64,000 nucleotides of DNA from Lysobacterales bacterium (GCA_015655355.1 JAATFG010000013.1:1-64000); one strand, 5' to 3'; shown: positions 35,316 to 45,738, numbered from the stretch's first letter. Made by a program: numbers and translations. Notes: a model not told the origin generated them from the sequence alone.

Positions 35316-37907
35316 ATGAATCCCGCCGCCTCCGAACCGAAAACCGCCGTGCCGGCCTGGCGCCGCGCGTTGCCGCTGCTGCTCAGCTTCGCCCTGCTGG
35401 CGCTGGCGCTGCACGCGCTGTCGGCGGAATTCAGCGAACACCACCTGCACGACCTGCGCCTGGCCTTCCATCGCATGACCAGTGCGGCGCTGGCGCAGAC
35501 CCTCGTGTTCGGCCTCGGCAGCTACGCCTGCCTGGTCGGCTTCGACGCGATCGGCCTGCGCCGCAGCGGCCGCGAAGTGCCGCCGGCGCAGATCGCGCTG
35601 ACCGCGTTCCTCGCCCATACCGTCGGCCAGACCGTCGGCTTCGCCGCGTTGAGCGGCGGCATGATGCGCCTGCGCGGTTACGGCCGCGCCGGCCTGGGCC
35701 TGATCGAAATCGGGCAAGTGGTGCTGGTCAGCACGCTCGGCTTCGTGTTCGGCGCGTGGCTGCTGATCGCGCTGACCCTGATCGTCGAACCGGATGCCGC
35801 CGCGCAGGCCTTGCCGATCAGCGCCGGCATCGCGCGCGCCATCGGCATCATTCTGCTCGCCGGTTTCGCCGCGCTGTGGCTGCTGGCCGGCAAGCGCGGG
35901 CGCGAACTGCGCTGGCGCACGCATGTGCTGTGGTTGCCGGATCGCAAGACCATCGCCGGCATCACCGCGTTGAGCATCGTCGAGCTGCTGCTGGCCAGCG
36001 CCGCGTTCTACGTGCTGCTGCCGCCGCTGCAAAGCACCAGCTACGTCGGCTTCGTCGGCATGTGGCTGCTGGCGATGTGCACCGGCCTTGTCTCCACCGT
36101 GCCCGGCGGCCTCGGCGTGTTCGAGTGGACCCTGTTCAAGCTGCTGCCCGACGTCGATGCGCCTTCGCTGCTGGCCGCCGCGCTGGTGTTCCGCATCACC
36201 TACTACCTGATCCCGTTGTTGCTGGCGACGCTGTGGGCGGCGCTGTCGAACGTGCCGTGGCCGAAGGCGGCGACGACCACCTTCGGCATCGTGCAGGCGC
36301 CGTGGCGCGGGCTGCGCCCGTGGCTGCCGCAGATCATCGCCATCGCCGCGTTCGCGGTCGGCGCCCTGCTCGTGATCGAAGGCACGCTGCCGATGCCGCA
36401 CCACTGGCGCAACGTCGCGCCGACCTTGCTGGTGGTGGAAACCTCGCACCTGTTCGCCAGCCTCGGCGGGGTGATCCTGCTGCTGGTCGGACAAGGCCTG
36501 CAGCGCCGCAGCCACGCGGCATGGGTGCTGGCGCTCGCCCTGTGCGTGCTGTTGCCGCTGCCGGCATGGCTGCGCAGCGGCCACGTCAGCATCGCGCTGT
36601 CGGCGCTGCTGGTGGCGGCGGCGCTGGTGCTGGCGCGGCGCGAGTTCTACCGCGAAGGCGCGCTGCTCGACGAAGCCTGGTCGTGGCCGTGGCTGCGCAA
36701 CCTCGGCCTCGTCCTGATCGCGACCACGTGGCTGCTGTTCTTCGCCTACAAGAACGTGCAGTACCAGCACCAATTGTGGTGGCAGTTCGCGATCGAGGAC
36801 AACGCGCCGCGTTCGATGCGCGCGCTGGTATTGGTCGCGCTGACCCTGTTCGCCTACGGCCTCGGCCGCCTGCTGCACGGCGCGCGGCGTCCGCTACCGC
36901 CGGCGGACACGACGCAACTCGACGCGCTCGCGCCGATCGTCGCCGCCGGCACCGATACCCAAGCCTGCCTCGTCTTCACCGGCGACAAGGTGCTGCTGCG
37001 CGACGAAGCCAAACAGGGCTTCGTGATGATGCAGCGCTACGGCGGCTCGCTGATCGCGATGGGCGACCCGGTCGGCCCGCTGCCGGTGGCGCGCGAACTG
37101 ATCTGGCACTTCCGCGAGGAAGCCGACCGCCGCGGCCTGCGCCCGGTGTTCTACCGCGTCGGCGACGCCCACTGGCGCGATTACCTCGACCTCGGCCTGA
37201 CCATGGTCAAGCTCGGCGAGGAAGCGTTGGTGCCGTTGCATGGCTTCAGCCTCGAAGGCTCGGCGCGCGCCGAGTTCCGCCATGCCTGGAACAAGGGCAA
37301 GCGCGCCGGCCTGCAGTTCCGCGTGGTGCCTGCGGGCGAAGTCGCGCCGCTGCTGGGGCAATTGCACGAGATTTCCGCGCAATGGCTGCACGACAAATCC
37401 GGCACCGAGAAGGGTTTTTCGCTCGGCAGTTTCGATGCAGCATACCTGTGCCGCTTCCCGCTGGCGCTGGTCGAGCACGAAGGCCGCGCCATCGCCTTCG
37501 CCAATTTGTGGCAGGCGCCCAACGGCGGCGAGCTGTCGATCGACCTGATGCGCCAGGCCAGCGACGCGCCGAAGGGCACGATGGATTACCTGTTCGTCGA
37601 GCTGTTCCTGTGGGGCCGCGACAACGGCTACGCGCGTTTCTCGCTGGGCATGGCGCCACTGTCCGGGTTGCCGCAGCACCGCCTCGCCGGACGCTGGAAC
37701 CGCTTCGCCAACCTGGTCGCGCGCCACGGCGAACGCTTCTACGGCTTCGGCGGCCTGCGCCGGTTCAAGTCGAAGTTCGCGCCGGAATGGCGCCCGCGCT
37801 ACCTGGTCGCGCCCGGCGGCATGCACCTGGCCGCGGCGCTGCTCGACGTGACCCGCCTGATTTCGATCGAGCCGCCCGCATCCTCGATTGCGCCACGGGA
37901 AAATTGA
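35316..37907 (+). CDS. mprF: bifunctional lysylphosphatidylglycerol flippase/synthetase MprF
   Basis: Multi-TM flippase half, then DUF2156 synthetase half: VFTGDKVLLRDEAKQGFVMMQRYGGSLIAMGDPVGP ... FRHAWNKGKRAGLQF. Confidence 0.93.
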   Translation: MNPAASEPKTAVPAWRRALPLLLSFALLALALHALSAEFSEHHLHDLRLAFHRMTSAALAQTLVFGLGSYACLVGFDAIGLRRSGREVPPAQIALTAFLAHTVGQTVGFAALSGGMMRLRGYGRAGLGLIEIGQVVLVSTLGFVFGAWLLIALTLIVEPDAAAQALPISAGIARAIGIILLAGFAALWLLAGKRGRELRWRTHVLWLPDRKTIAGITALSIVELLLASAAFYVLLPPLQSTSYVGFVGMWLLAMCTGLVSTVPGGLGVFEWTLFKLLPDVDAPSLLAAALVFRITYYLIPLLLATLWAALSNVPWPKAATTTFGIVQAPWRGLRPWLPQIIAIAAFAVGALLVIEGTLPMPHHWRNVAPTLLVVETSHLFASLGGVILLLVGQGLQRRSHAAWVLALALCVLLPLPAWLRSGHVSIALSALLVAAALVLARREFYREGALLDEAWSWPWLRNLGLVLIATTWLLFFAYKNVQYQHQLWWQFAIEDNAPRSMRALVLVALTLFAYGLGRLLHGARRPLPPADTTQLDALAPIVAAGTDTQACLVFTGDKVLLRDEAKQGFVMMQRYGGSLIAMGDPVGPLPVARELIWHFREEADRRGLRPVFYRVGDAHWRDYLDLGLTMVKLGEEALVPLHGFSLEGSARAEFRHAWNKGKRAGLQFRVVPAGEVAPLLGQLHEISAQWLHDKSGTEKGFSLGSFDAAYLCRFPLALVEHEGRAIAFANLWQAPNGGELSIDLMRQASDAPKGTMDYLFVELFLWGRDNGYARFSLGMAPLSGLPQHRLAGRWNRFANLVARHGERFYGFGGLRRFKSKFAPEWRPRYLVAPGGMHLAAALLDVTRLISIEPPASSIAPREN

Positions 37908-37911
37908 TTCC

Positions 37912-39378
37912 TCATTTCTGCACCGCCTGCAGACGCTCGCCGATCAGCTTCGCCAGCCCCGCGTAATCGCCGCCGAAGTGGTGGTCGCCGGGCAGCTTGA
38001 CGATCGTCATCGAATCCTGCGGCAAGTCCGGGCAGATCGCATCGCCGTCCTTTTCGCCGTACACGCACAGGGTGCGTTGCGGCGGCAGTTTCAGCACTTC
38101 CGGGCGGATCGGCAGGCCATCGTCGACACTGCCGAACCAGTTGCCGACGTGGAATTCGTAGGCGGCGGTCTTGCCGAGCGACAACAGCGCGTTCAAGTCG
38201 ACCAGTTGCCTGGTCGCGGCGGGCAGTTGGTTCAACGCCGCCGGCAGCACGTCCGCGCCTTGCGAAAAACCGATCACCAGCACGCGCGAACGCTGCCAGT
38301 GCGCGGCGTAGAAACGGATGATGCGGTCGAGGTCGGCGGCAAACCCCCGCGGCGTGCGCCTGCTCCAGAAGTAGCGCAGCGAATCCACGCCGACCACCGG
38401 GATGCCCTGCTTCGCCAACGCGCCGGCGACGTCCTTGTCCAGGCCGGCCCAGCCACCGTCGCCGGAGACGAAGATCGCGAACGTCTGCGCGGCCATGCCG
38501 CTGGCCGCGCCACGCGCCGGCACTTCGACGACGGGCAATCCGGCCAGGTCGGTCGGCGGCGGCGGCACGCTGTTGCCTTTTTGCACCGAGAATTCCTTCA
38601 CCGCGGCGCGCAGGCCCGGCAGCCAGTCGCCGGACGCATCGCGCTTGAATGCGCGCGCCTGCGGGATGCGGCGCAGGAACGCCGGCAGCGGCGCGGCGCG
38701 GCAGGCGTCCGCCGGCGCGGCAGTGGCTTCGCCAACCAGCCACGGCGCTTGCAGCGGCGCGCTGGCCTGCACGTTGTCCGAGCGCGGCGACACGCCCGCG
38801 CCGCACACCTGCCTGGGCACGCCGACGTTCGCGCACAGGCCGTCGCTGACCACGCCGGCCAACACCTGCGCCGGCGCCTGCGCGGCGATCGCGTATGCCC
38901 ACGCGCTGCCAACACCGTCGCCGACCAGCACCGGCAGGCGGTAGGTCGACAGATGCTCGAACGCCTGCAGATAGCGCGAGAAATTCTCGACGTCACCGGC
39001 GCCGAAACCGCATTCGCCGCCTTCCTTCGCCAATTGCGCGTGCAGCCCGTCCATGTCCACCAGCGCGACCAGCGCGCCGTCGTCGACCAGCGCCTGCACC
39101 TCGCGCTGGCGCTTCTGCGCGTCGAGTTTCGGATCGGCGAACCAGATCACCGCGCGCTGCACCTCGCCCTTCGGCAGATACACCGGCACCTGCTGGAAGC
39201 GACCATGGTCGACCCGCTGCACGGCTTGCGCCACCGGGGCCTGCACCGCGGGTTTGCGCGCCGGTTCCGCCGGCAACGCGGGCTTGGGCGCGACCTGCGC
39301 CGACGCGGCGCAGGCGCACGCCAACAGGGCGAACGCGAACGGAAAAGACGCGGCGACACGTTTCGGCGAAGCGGGCAT
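37912..39378 (-). CDS. AcvB/VirJ family alpha/beta hydrolase (predicted lysyl-PG hydrolase)
   Basis: FAIFVSGDGGWAGLDKDVAGALAKQGIPVVGVDSLRYFWSRRTPRGFAADLDRIIRFY ... VLVIGFSQGADVLPAALNQLP. Confidence 0.9.
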   Translation of the reverse strand: MPASPKRVAASFPFAFALLACACAASAQVAPKPALPAEPARKPAVQAPVAQAVQRVDHGRFQQVPVYLPKGEVQRAVIWFADPKLDAQKRQREVQALVDDGALVALVDMDGLHAQLAKEGGECGFGAGDVENFSRYLQAFEHLSTYRLPVLVGDGVGSAWAYAIAAQAPAQVLAGVVSDGLCANVGVPRQVCGAGVSPRSDNVQASAPLQAPWLVGEATAAPADACRAAPLPAFLRRIPQARAFKRDASGDWLPGLRAAVKEFSVQKGNSVPPPPTDLAGLPVVEVPARGAASGMAAQTFAIFVSGDGGWAGLDKDVAGALAKQGIPVVGVDSLRYFWSRRTPRGFAADLDRIIRFYAAHWQRSRVLVIGFSQGADVLPAALNQLPAATRQLVDLNALLSLGKTAAYEFHVGNWFGSVDDGLPIRPEVLKLPPQRTLCVYGEKDGDAICPDLPQDSMTIVKLPGDHHFGGDYAGLAKLIGERLQAVQK

Positions 39379-39478
39379 GGAACGATCCGGCACGGACAAT
39401 GCGCGCATTCTGCCAGAAGCCCCCTCGGGTCCGGTCATCGGCTAGGATGCGGCGACTGGATTGCACGCCGGAGAACGC

Positions 39479-40411
39479 ATGAAGCCATGGCCCCTGTTCG
39501 TTTCGCTGCTGCTGGCGTGCGCTGCCGCGTCCGCACAGCAGCCGCCTGCACTGGCGCAAGTGCAACCGATCATCCGCGACAACGCCGACGGCACCCATTT
39601 CACCTACGAATACGTCAAGCCCAAAAGCAAGGACCTGAAGGACATGTACCGGCGCGTGCGCCAGGGCGACCTGCTGCGCAAGCTGCCGGAAATCCAGGCG
39701 ATCGACGGCCTGTTCGTGCTGCCCGAACCCCTCCATTACGTGATGGCCGAATGCGGCGAGCCGGGCGCCGAATACCTCTACGCCACCCACGAAGTGGTGA
39801 TGTGCTACGAGATGGTGCGCGTGCTGTACCAGCGCGGCGAACAACTGCAGAAGGAGCAGAAGCTCGATGCCGACTATCCGCGCCGCTACGTGCTGGCGAA
39901 CCTGCGCTTCATCCTCCTGCACGAAACCGGGCACGCGCTGATCGACATGCTCGACATCCCGGCGACCGGGCGCGAGGAAGACGCTGTCGACCAACTGGCG
40001 ACCATCGGCATGCAGCGCTTCGCCGGCCTGAACGAAACGCCGGACGTGGTCTACGCCAACCTGAGCATGGCCGCGAACTGGTTCCTCGCGCGCAGCACCG
40101 GCGCCTACAACCTGGATGCGTACGCGGACGAACACGAGCTCGGCGAGCAGCGCTACTTCAACATGCAATGCCTGATCTACGGCAGCGACCCGCAGCGCTA
40201 CGCCAACATCGTCGCCCACGGCGGCCTGACCGACGCGCGCGCGAAGAACTGTCCGGTCGAAGCGCGCAAGGCCGCGCGCTCGTGGCTGCGCCTGCTGCTG
40301 CCGCACGTCGCGCCGAGCCTGCACATGACCGAAGAGAAGGCCAACGCGACCTTCGAGCAGCGCGACGAGGAACGCAATCGCGCCGCCGCGCCACCGGGCT
40401 ACGTGCGTTGA
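39479..40411 (+). CDS. DUF4344 family putative metallopeptidase, secreted
   Basis: Signal peptide; HETGHALIDMLDIPATGREEDAVDQLATI. Confidence 0.85.
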   Translation: MKPWPLFVSLLLACAAASAQQPPALAQVQPIIRDNADGTHFTYEYVKPKSKDLKDMYRRVRQGDLLRKLPEIQAIDGLFVLPEPLHYVMAECGEPGAEYLYATHEVVMCYEMVRVLYQRGEQLQKEQKLDADYPRRYVLANLRFILLHETGHALIDMLDIPATGREEDAVDQLATIGMQRFAGLNETPDVVYANLSMAANWFLARSTGAYNLDAYADEHELGEQRYFNMQCLIYGSDPQRYANIVAHGGLTDARAKNCPVEARKAARSWLRLLLPHVAPSLHMTEEKANATFEQRDEERNRAAAPPGYVR

Positions 40412-40640
40412 AGCCGCCTGCAACTGCTGCAGGCAGGCCGAACGCGGGCAATGACTGCCGCCCCCGCCGGTCGAGAGCGTTCCAGCAAATGCAAGCGCGA
40501 TGAGCTGGCACGCAAGATGGCGGCACCACTGCCGCCGCTTCCGGCATCGGAGCATGACCTTTGGCCCCCCTGCAACGCGGCGCAGCATGGTTAGAATCGA
40601 AGGTTCAACCCAAGTGGCCCGCCGGGCCGGAGTCCGCAAC

Positions 40641-42743
40641 GTGCGCAATTCACTGAAAGTCCTGTCCCTGTCGCTGGCCGTCGCCGCCGCGCTCGCGGCG
40701 TGCAAGAAACCTGATGACACCGCGGCGACCGCAGCCGCGGCCTCCACCGCGGCGCCGGCCGCCGCCGCATCCGCGGCGAGCAAGCCCAGCTTCGACGTGG
40801 CCGATCTCGACACCAGCCTCAACGCCTGCAACGACTTCGACGGCTTCGTCAATTCCAAGTGGGTCGCGGCCAATCCGATTCCGGCGGACAAGACCAGCTG
40901 GGGCGCGTTCAACAAGCTCGCCGAAGACAGCTTGAACACCCAGCACGACATCGCCGAAGCCGCGGCGAAGGACGGCAAGGCCGACGCCAATTCGGTCGAG
41001 CACAAGGTCGGCGTGCTGTACGCCTCGGGCATGGACGAAGCGACCATCGAGAAGCTCGGCTTTGATCCGATCAAGCCGCTGCTGGCGCAGGTCGATACGC
41101 TGAAGAACGGCGGCGACGTCGCCAACTTCATCACCACGCGCTACGCCGAAGGCGACGGCAACGTGTTCGGCTTCGGTTCCGGCGCCGACTTCCAGCATGC
41201 CGAGACCCAGATCGCCTACGTCGGCCAGGACGGCCTCGGCCTGCCGACCAAGGACTACTACACCGATCCGAAATTCGCCGACATCCGCGCCGCGTACCTC
41301 AGCTACATCGGCAAGTCGCTGCAACTGGTCGGCGTATCCGAAGCCGACGCGAAGAAGCAGGCGCAACAGGTGTTCGACCTCGAAAAGCAGCTCGCCGCCG
41401 CCTCGCTGGCGCCGGTCGAGGAACGCGACCCGAAGAACCAGTACCACTTCGTCAGCGTCGCCGAGGCCGACAAGATCACCCCGCACTTCAAGTGGGAAGA
41501 CTTCTTCAAGGCACAGGGCGCGGATGTCACCGGCTTCTCGCTGACCCCGCCGAAGTTCTTCACCGAGTTCGACAAGCTGCTGACCACCGCGCCGGCCGCG
41601 CAGTGGCAGGCGTATTTCCGCTTCCACGCGATCGACGGTGCGGCCAATGCGCTGAGCAAGGCCTTCGTCGACAACAAGTTCGAGTACAGCAAGGCGCTGT
41701 CCGGCCAACCGCAGTTGCCCGACCGCTGGAAGCGCGTGCTGCGCAGCGTGAACGGCAGCATCGGCGAAGGCCTCGGCCAGTTGTACGTGGCCAAGATGTT
41801 CCCGCCGGAAGCCAAGCAGCGCGCGCAGGTGCTGGTCGACAACGTGCGCAACGCACTGAAGGCGCGCATCGAGAAGCTCGACTGGATGAGCGATGAAACC
41901 AAGGCCAAGGCGGTCGAGAAATGGAGCAAGTTCCTGCCCAAGATCGGCTACCCGGACAAGTGGCGCGACTGGAGCGGCTTGCAGGTCAAGGACGGCGATT
42001 ACTACGGCAACCTGCAGGCGGCCGGCAAGTTCAATTACCAGTATGACGTCGCCAAGATCGGCAAGCCGACCGACCGCCTGGAATGGGGCATGACCCCGCA
42101 GACGGTGAACGCCTACTACAACCCGACCGACAACACGATCAACTTCCCGGCCGCGATTTTGCAGCCGCCGTTCTTCGATGCGAAGGCGGACGATGCGCTC
42201 AACTACGGCGGCATCGGCGCGGTGATCGGCCACGAATCCAGCCACGGCTTCGACGACGAAGGCAGCCAGTTCGACGGCGACGGCAACAACAAGGATTGGT
42301 GGACCAAGGAAGACAAGACCAAGTTCGAGGCACGCACCGACAAGCTGGTGCAGCAGTTCAACGACTACACGCCGATCAAGGACAAGCCGGACCTGCACGT
42401 CAACGGCAAGCTCACCCTGGGCGAGAACATCGCCGACCTGGGCGGCATCAACGTGGCCTTCGATGCCTTGCAGGCCACGCTGGCGCAGAACCCGAAGGAA
42501 GCCGACAGCAAGATCGACGGCTACACCCAGAACCAGCGCTTCTTCCTCAACTGGGCGCGCGTGTGGCGCGGTTCGATCCGCGAGAAGCAGGCCGAGCTGT
42601 ACCTCAACACCGACCCGCACTCGCCGGAATCGCTGCGCGCGATCGGCGCGCCGAGCAACATGCCGGCGTTCGCGCAGGCGTTCTCGTGCAAGGCCGGCGA
42701 CGCGATGGTGCGCCCGGCCGACAAGCAGGTGAACATCTGGTGA
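40641..42743 (+). CDS. M13 family metallopeptidase (PepO/neprilysin-like) lipoprotein
   Basis: GTG start; lipobox LAACKKPDD; VIGHESSHGFDDEGSQFDGDGN; NAYYNPTDNTINFPAAILQPPFF. Confidence 0.94.
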   Translation: MRNSLKVLSLSLAVAAALAACKKPDDTAATAAAASTAAPAAAASAASKPSFDVADLDTSLNACNDFDGFVNSKWVAANPIPADKTSWGAFNKLAEDSLNTQHDIAEAAAKDGKADANSVEHKVGVLYASGMDEATIEKLGFDPIKPLLAQVDTLKNGGDVANFITTRYAEGDGNVFGFGSGADFQHAETQIAYVGQDGLGLPTKDYYTDPKFADIRAAYLSYIGKSLQLVGVSEADAKKQAQQVFDLEKQLAAASLAPVEERDPKNQYHFVSVAEADKITPHFKWEDFFKAQGADVTGFSLTPPKFFTEFDKLLTTAPAAQWQAYFRFHAIDGAANALSKAFVDNKFEYSKALSGQPQLPDRWKRVLRSVNGSIGEGLGQLYVAKMFPPEAKQRAQVLVDNVRNALKARIEKLDWMSDETKAKAVEKWSKFLPKIGYPDKWRDWSGLQVKDGDYYGNLQAAGKFNYQYDVAKIGKPTDRLEWGMTPQTVNAYYNPTDNTINFPAAILQPPFFDAKADDALNYGGIGAVIGHESSHGFDDEGSQFDGDGNNKDWWTKEDKTKFEARTDKLVQQFNDYTPIKDKPDLHVNGKLTLGENIADLGGINVAFDALQATLAQNPKEADSKIDGYTQNQRFFLNWARVWRGSIREKQAELYLNTDPHSPESLRAIGAPSNMPAFAQAFSCKAGDAMVRPADKQVNIW

Positions 42744-42749
42744 TGCGGG

Positions 42750-42862
42750 AAACCCCTCTCCCCTTTGTGGGAGAGGGGCCGCGTGCGCAGCACGCAGGGA
42801 GAGGGTTCGGCTTTTCGTGCCGTGCCTGCGTCCCCCTCCTCCCATGAAGGCGGGTGGGGAAC
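42750..42862. repeat. Dispersed intergenic repeat, copy A (degenerate)
   Basis: Shares GCGTGCGCAGCACGCAGGGAGAGGGTTCGGCTTTTCG with copy B near 60943. Confidence 0.75.
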
Positions 42863-42866
42863 AGCA

Positions 42867-42893
42867 AAAAGCCCGGATTTCCCAGGCTTTTTC
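42867..42893 (-). terminator. Terminator of the rhomboid gene
   Basis: AAAAAGCCtgg gaaatc cGGGCTTTTT on the minus strand. Confidence 0.75.
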
Positions 42894-42894
42894 T

Positions 42895-43548
42895 TTACTT
42901 CACGATGCGCATGTAATCCGGTCGCTTCGGCGGCTTCGGCCCGCGCCGGTTGCCGAATGGCCATTGCCCGCGCCAGTAGCGGATCAGGATCCAACCGAAC
43001 AGCATGCCGCCGAGATGCGCGAAATGGGCCACGCCCGGCTGCCAGCCGGTCCAGCCGAACACCAGTTCGGTGATGCCGTACAGGATCACGAAGGTGCGCG
43101 CGCTCATCGGGATCGGCGGGAACAGCAGCATCACCCGGTTGTGCGGGAACAGCAGCGCATAGGCCAGCAACAAGCCGAAGATGCCACCGGACGCGCCGAG
43201 CGTCGGATACGCCTCGCCGCCCATCGCGACCATCGCGCTGCCGATGCCGAGCTGGAGCAGGCCTGCGCCGACGACGCAGACCAGGAAATAGGTCAGGAAC
43301 CGCCGCGCCCCCCACGTCTGCTCGATCGGTGCACCGAACATCCACAACGCCATCAGGTTGAAGAAGATGTGGTTGAAGCTGCCGTGCAGGAAGCCGTAGC
43401 TCAGCAATTGCCACGGCCAGAAGCCACCGCCCCATGGCCACAACATCAGCGGCGCGAGCAAGTCGTCGCCGAGCAGCTTCTGCAACGCGAATACGACGGC
43501 GTTGGCGATCAGCAGGTATTTGGTGACAGGCGGAATGCGCGGGAACAT
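42895..43548 (-). CDS. rhomboid family intramembrane serine protease
   Basis: LLSYGFLHGSFNHIFFNLMALWMFG; GASGGIFGLLLAYA; VAHFAHLGGMLFGWI. Confidence 0.95.
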   Translation of the reverse strand: MFPRIPPVTKYLLIANAVVFALQKLLGDDLLAPLMLWPWGGGFWPWQLLSYGFLHGSFNHIFFNLMALWMFGAPIEQTWGARRFLTYFLVCVVGAGLLQLGIGSAMVAMGGEAYPTLGASGGIFGLLLAYALLFPHNRVMLLFPPIPMSARTFVILYGITELVFGWTGWQPGVAHFAHLGGMLFGWILIRYWRGQWPFGNRRGPKPPKRPDYMRIVK

Positions 43549-43590
43549 GCGGCGGCAGGCGTGGCGAAGGTCGCGCGTATCATACGCAAC

Positions 43591-44217
43591 ATGCATGAGC
43601 TGCCCCTGATCGACGCCTCGCAAACGGACGTCGCCGATGCCATCGCCGACGCGCTGGGCGACACCGGCGCGTGCCGCCTCGCCAACTTTCCCGATGCCGC
43701 ACTCGCCGCCACGCTGCGCAATGACCTGCTGCGTCTGCGCGAAACCGGTGCCTTGCGCGAAGCCTCGGTCGGACACGGCGCGAACAAGACCGTCAGTCGC
43801 GACATCCGCGGCGATTCGACCCTGTGGCTCGACGATCCGCGCTGCGGCGACGCGGCGCGCGGATTCCTGCGCGAACTCGACGGAATGCGCGCGCAACTCA
43901 ATCGCCTGCTCTACCTCGGCCTGTCCGAAGTCGAAGCGCATTACGCCAGCTACCCGGTCGGCGCGTTCTACAAACTGCACCGCGACCGCTTCCGCGATTC
44001 GGATGCGCGCCGCATTTCGCTGGTGAGCTATCTGAACGACGCTTGGGAAGCGGAAGATGGCGGCGCATTGCGCATCCTGCTTGCGAACGGCGGGGAACAT
44101 CTGGTGTCGCCGCAAGCAGCGACCAGCATCGTGTTCCTCAGCGAACTGGAACACGAAGTGCTGCCCGCACGACGCGAGCGCTTGAGCATCGCGGCGTGGA
44201 TGCGCAGACCGACATGA
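43591..44217 (+). CDS. 2OG-Fe(II) oxygenase family protein
   Basis: FYKLHRDRFRDSDARRISLVSYLNDAWEAEDGGALRIL ... ELEHEVLPARRERLSIAAWMRR. Confidence 0.9.
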   Translation: MHELPLIDASQTDVADAIADALGDTGACRLANFPDAALAATLRNDLLRLRETGALREASVGHGANKTVSRDIRGDSTLWLDDPRCGDAARGFLRELDGMRAQLNRLLYLGLSEVEAHYASYPVGAFYKLHRDRFRDSDARRISLVSYLNDAWEAEDGGALRILLANGGEHLVSPQAATSIVFLSELEHEVLPARRERLSIAAWMRRPT

Positions 44218-44546
44218 GCGATGCATCCGCCGCCGCGAAAATCCTCGCCGCGGTGCGCGCGATCCCGCGCGGCCAGGTCGCCGGCTACGGCGAAGTCGCG
44301 CGCCGCGCCGGCCTGCCCGGACGCGCGCGCATGGTCGCGAAAATCCTGGGCGAGAACAATGACTCGAAGCTGCCGTGGCACCGCGTGCTGCGCAGCGACG
44401 GCCGCATCGCCTTCCCCGAAGGCTCGCGCGGTTTCCGCGAACAGGCGCAGCGTTTGCGCAGCGAAGGCGTCGTCGTGGTCAACGGGAAAGTGCGCGGGCA
44501 GAAAGCCGCGGCGAGCATCGACGAACAAATCTGGGGCGGCATGTAG
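44214..44546 (+). CDS. alkyltransferase-like (ATL) protein, MGMT family
   Basis: VRAIPRGQVAGYGEVARRAGLPGRARMVAKIL ... LPWHRVLRSDGRIAFPEGSRGFREQAQRLRSEGV; W replaces the catalytic Cys. Confidence 0.9.
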   Translation: MSDASAAAKILAAVRAIPRGQVAGYGEVARRAGLPGRARMVAKILGENNDSKLPWHRVLRSDGRIAFPEGSRGFREQAQRLRSEGVVVVNGKVRGQKAAASIDEQIWGGM

Positions 44547-44603
44547 GGGCGATTCGCGCATCGTGTACGGGCGATTCGCGAACCGCCCCCCTGCGGATTC
44601 CCG

Positions 44604-45725
44604 TCACGCCCAGCCGAACGCGTGCAGCAGGTTCCACAGCAGCCACGAACACGCGCCGGCGGCCGGAATCGTGAGTATCCACGCCCACACGATGCGCTCG
44701 ATCAGGCCGAGCTTCAGCGCCTTCGGGTTCTTCGCGCAGCCCACGCCCATGATCGCGGTGGAGATGCTGTGCGTGGTCGACACCGGCATGCCGTAGCTGG
44801 ACGCGGTCAGCAGGATCGTCGCCGACGCCACTTCCGCGGCGAAGCCGTCGATCGGGTGCAGCTTGACCATCTTGTGGCCGAGGGTCTTGATGATCTTCCA
44901 GCCGCCGGACGCGGTGCCGGCGGCCATCACCACCGCGCAGGTCAACACGATCCACAGCGGGATGTCCTTGTCGCTGCCGGACGGATGCAGGAACGACAGC
45001 CACGCCGGCAGGTTCGCCAGCACCCCGGCTTTCTCCGCGCCGAACAAGGCCAGCGCGATGATGCCCATCGTTTTCTGCGCATCCTGGCGGCCATGCGCGT
45101 AACCCATGTACGCGGCCGAGGCGAGCTGCGCCTTGTTGAAGAACGCGTTGACCCAGCGCGGACGCGCCATGCGCGCCAGCACGCCGCCGCTGCGCGCCAT
45201 CGACCAGATGAGCAAATACAGCACGCCGATGATGAGCGCGCCGAGGACGAAGCCGGCGATCGGCGACGTCACCATCGGCACCACCACTTTCCACAGCAGG
45301 CCCTTGTTGCTGGTCCAGCCGGCATCGCCGTGCTGCGACCAGACCAGCGCGGCGAAGTTGTCGTGCGCCGCGGCCAGTGCCGCGCCGCTCAAGCCGCCGA
45401 TCAGCGCATGCGACGACGACGCCGGCAGGCCGCGCCACCACGTCAGCAGATTCCACGCGATCGCGCCGAGCAGCGCGCACAGGATCACCTGCGAACTGGC
45501 CTGCACCACGTCGGTGTCGATGATGCCTTTCGCGATCGTCGCCGCGACCGCGGTGCCGGTCAGCGCGCCGAACAGGTTCGTGCCCGCGGCCAGCAACACC
45601 GCCTGCCCCGGCGACAGCACTTTCGTCGCGACCACCGTGGCGATCGAATTGGCGGTGTCGTGGAAGCCGTTGATGAACTCGAACACCAGCGCGGCGATCA
45701 CCACCACGAAGACCAGCGTCAGCAT
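44604..45725 (-). CDS. inorganic phosphate transporter (PiT family)
   Basis: FEFINGFHDTANSIATVVATKVLSPGQAVLLAAGTNLFGAL; GLPASSSHALIGGLSG. Confidence 0.95.
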   Translation of the reverse strand: MLTLVFVVVIAALVFEFINGFHDTANSIATVVATKVLSPGQAVLLAAGTNLFGALTGTAVAATIAKGIIDTDVVQASSQVILCALLGAIAWNLLTWWRGLPASSSHALIGGLSGAALAAAHDNFAALVWSQHGDAGWTSNKGLLWKVVVPMVTSPIAGFVLGALIIGVLYLLIWSMARSGGVLARMARPRWVNAFFNKAQLASAAYMGYAHGRQDAQKTMGIIALALFGAEKAGVLANLPAWLSFLHPSGSDKDIPLWIVLTCAVVMAAGTASGGWKIIKTLGHKMVKLHPIDGFAAEVASATILLTASSYGMPVSTTHSISTAIMGVGCAKNPKALKLGLIERIVWAWILTIPAAGACSWLLWNLLHAFGWA

Positions 45726-45738
45726 GCGTGCGCTCCGC

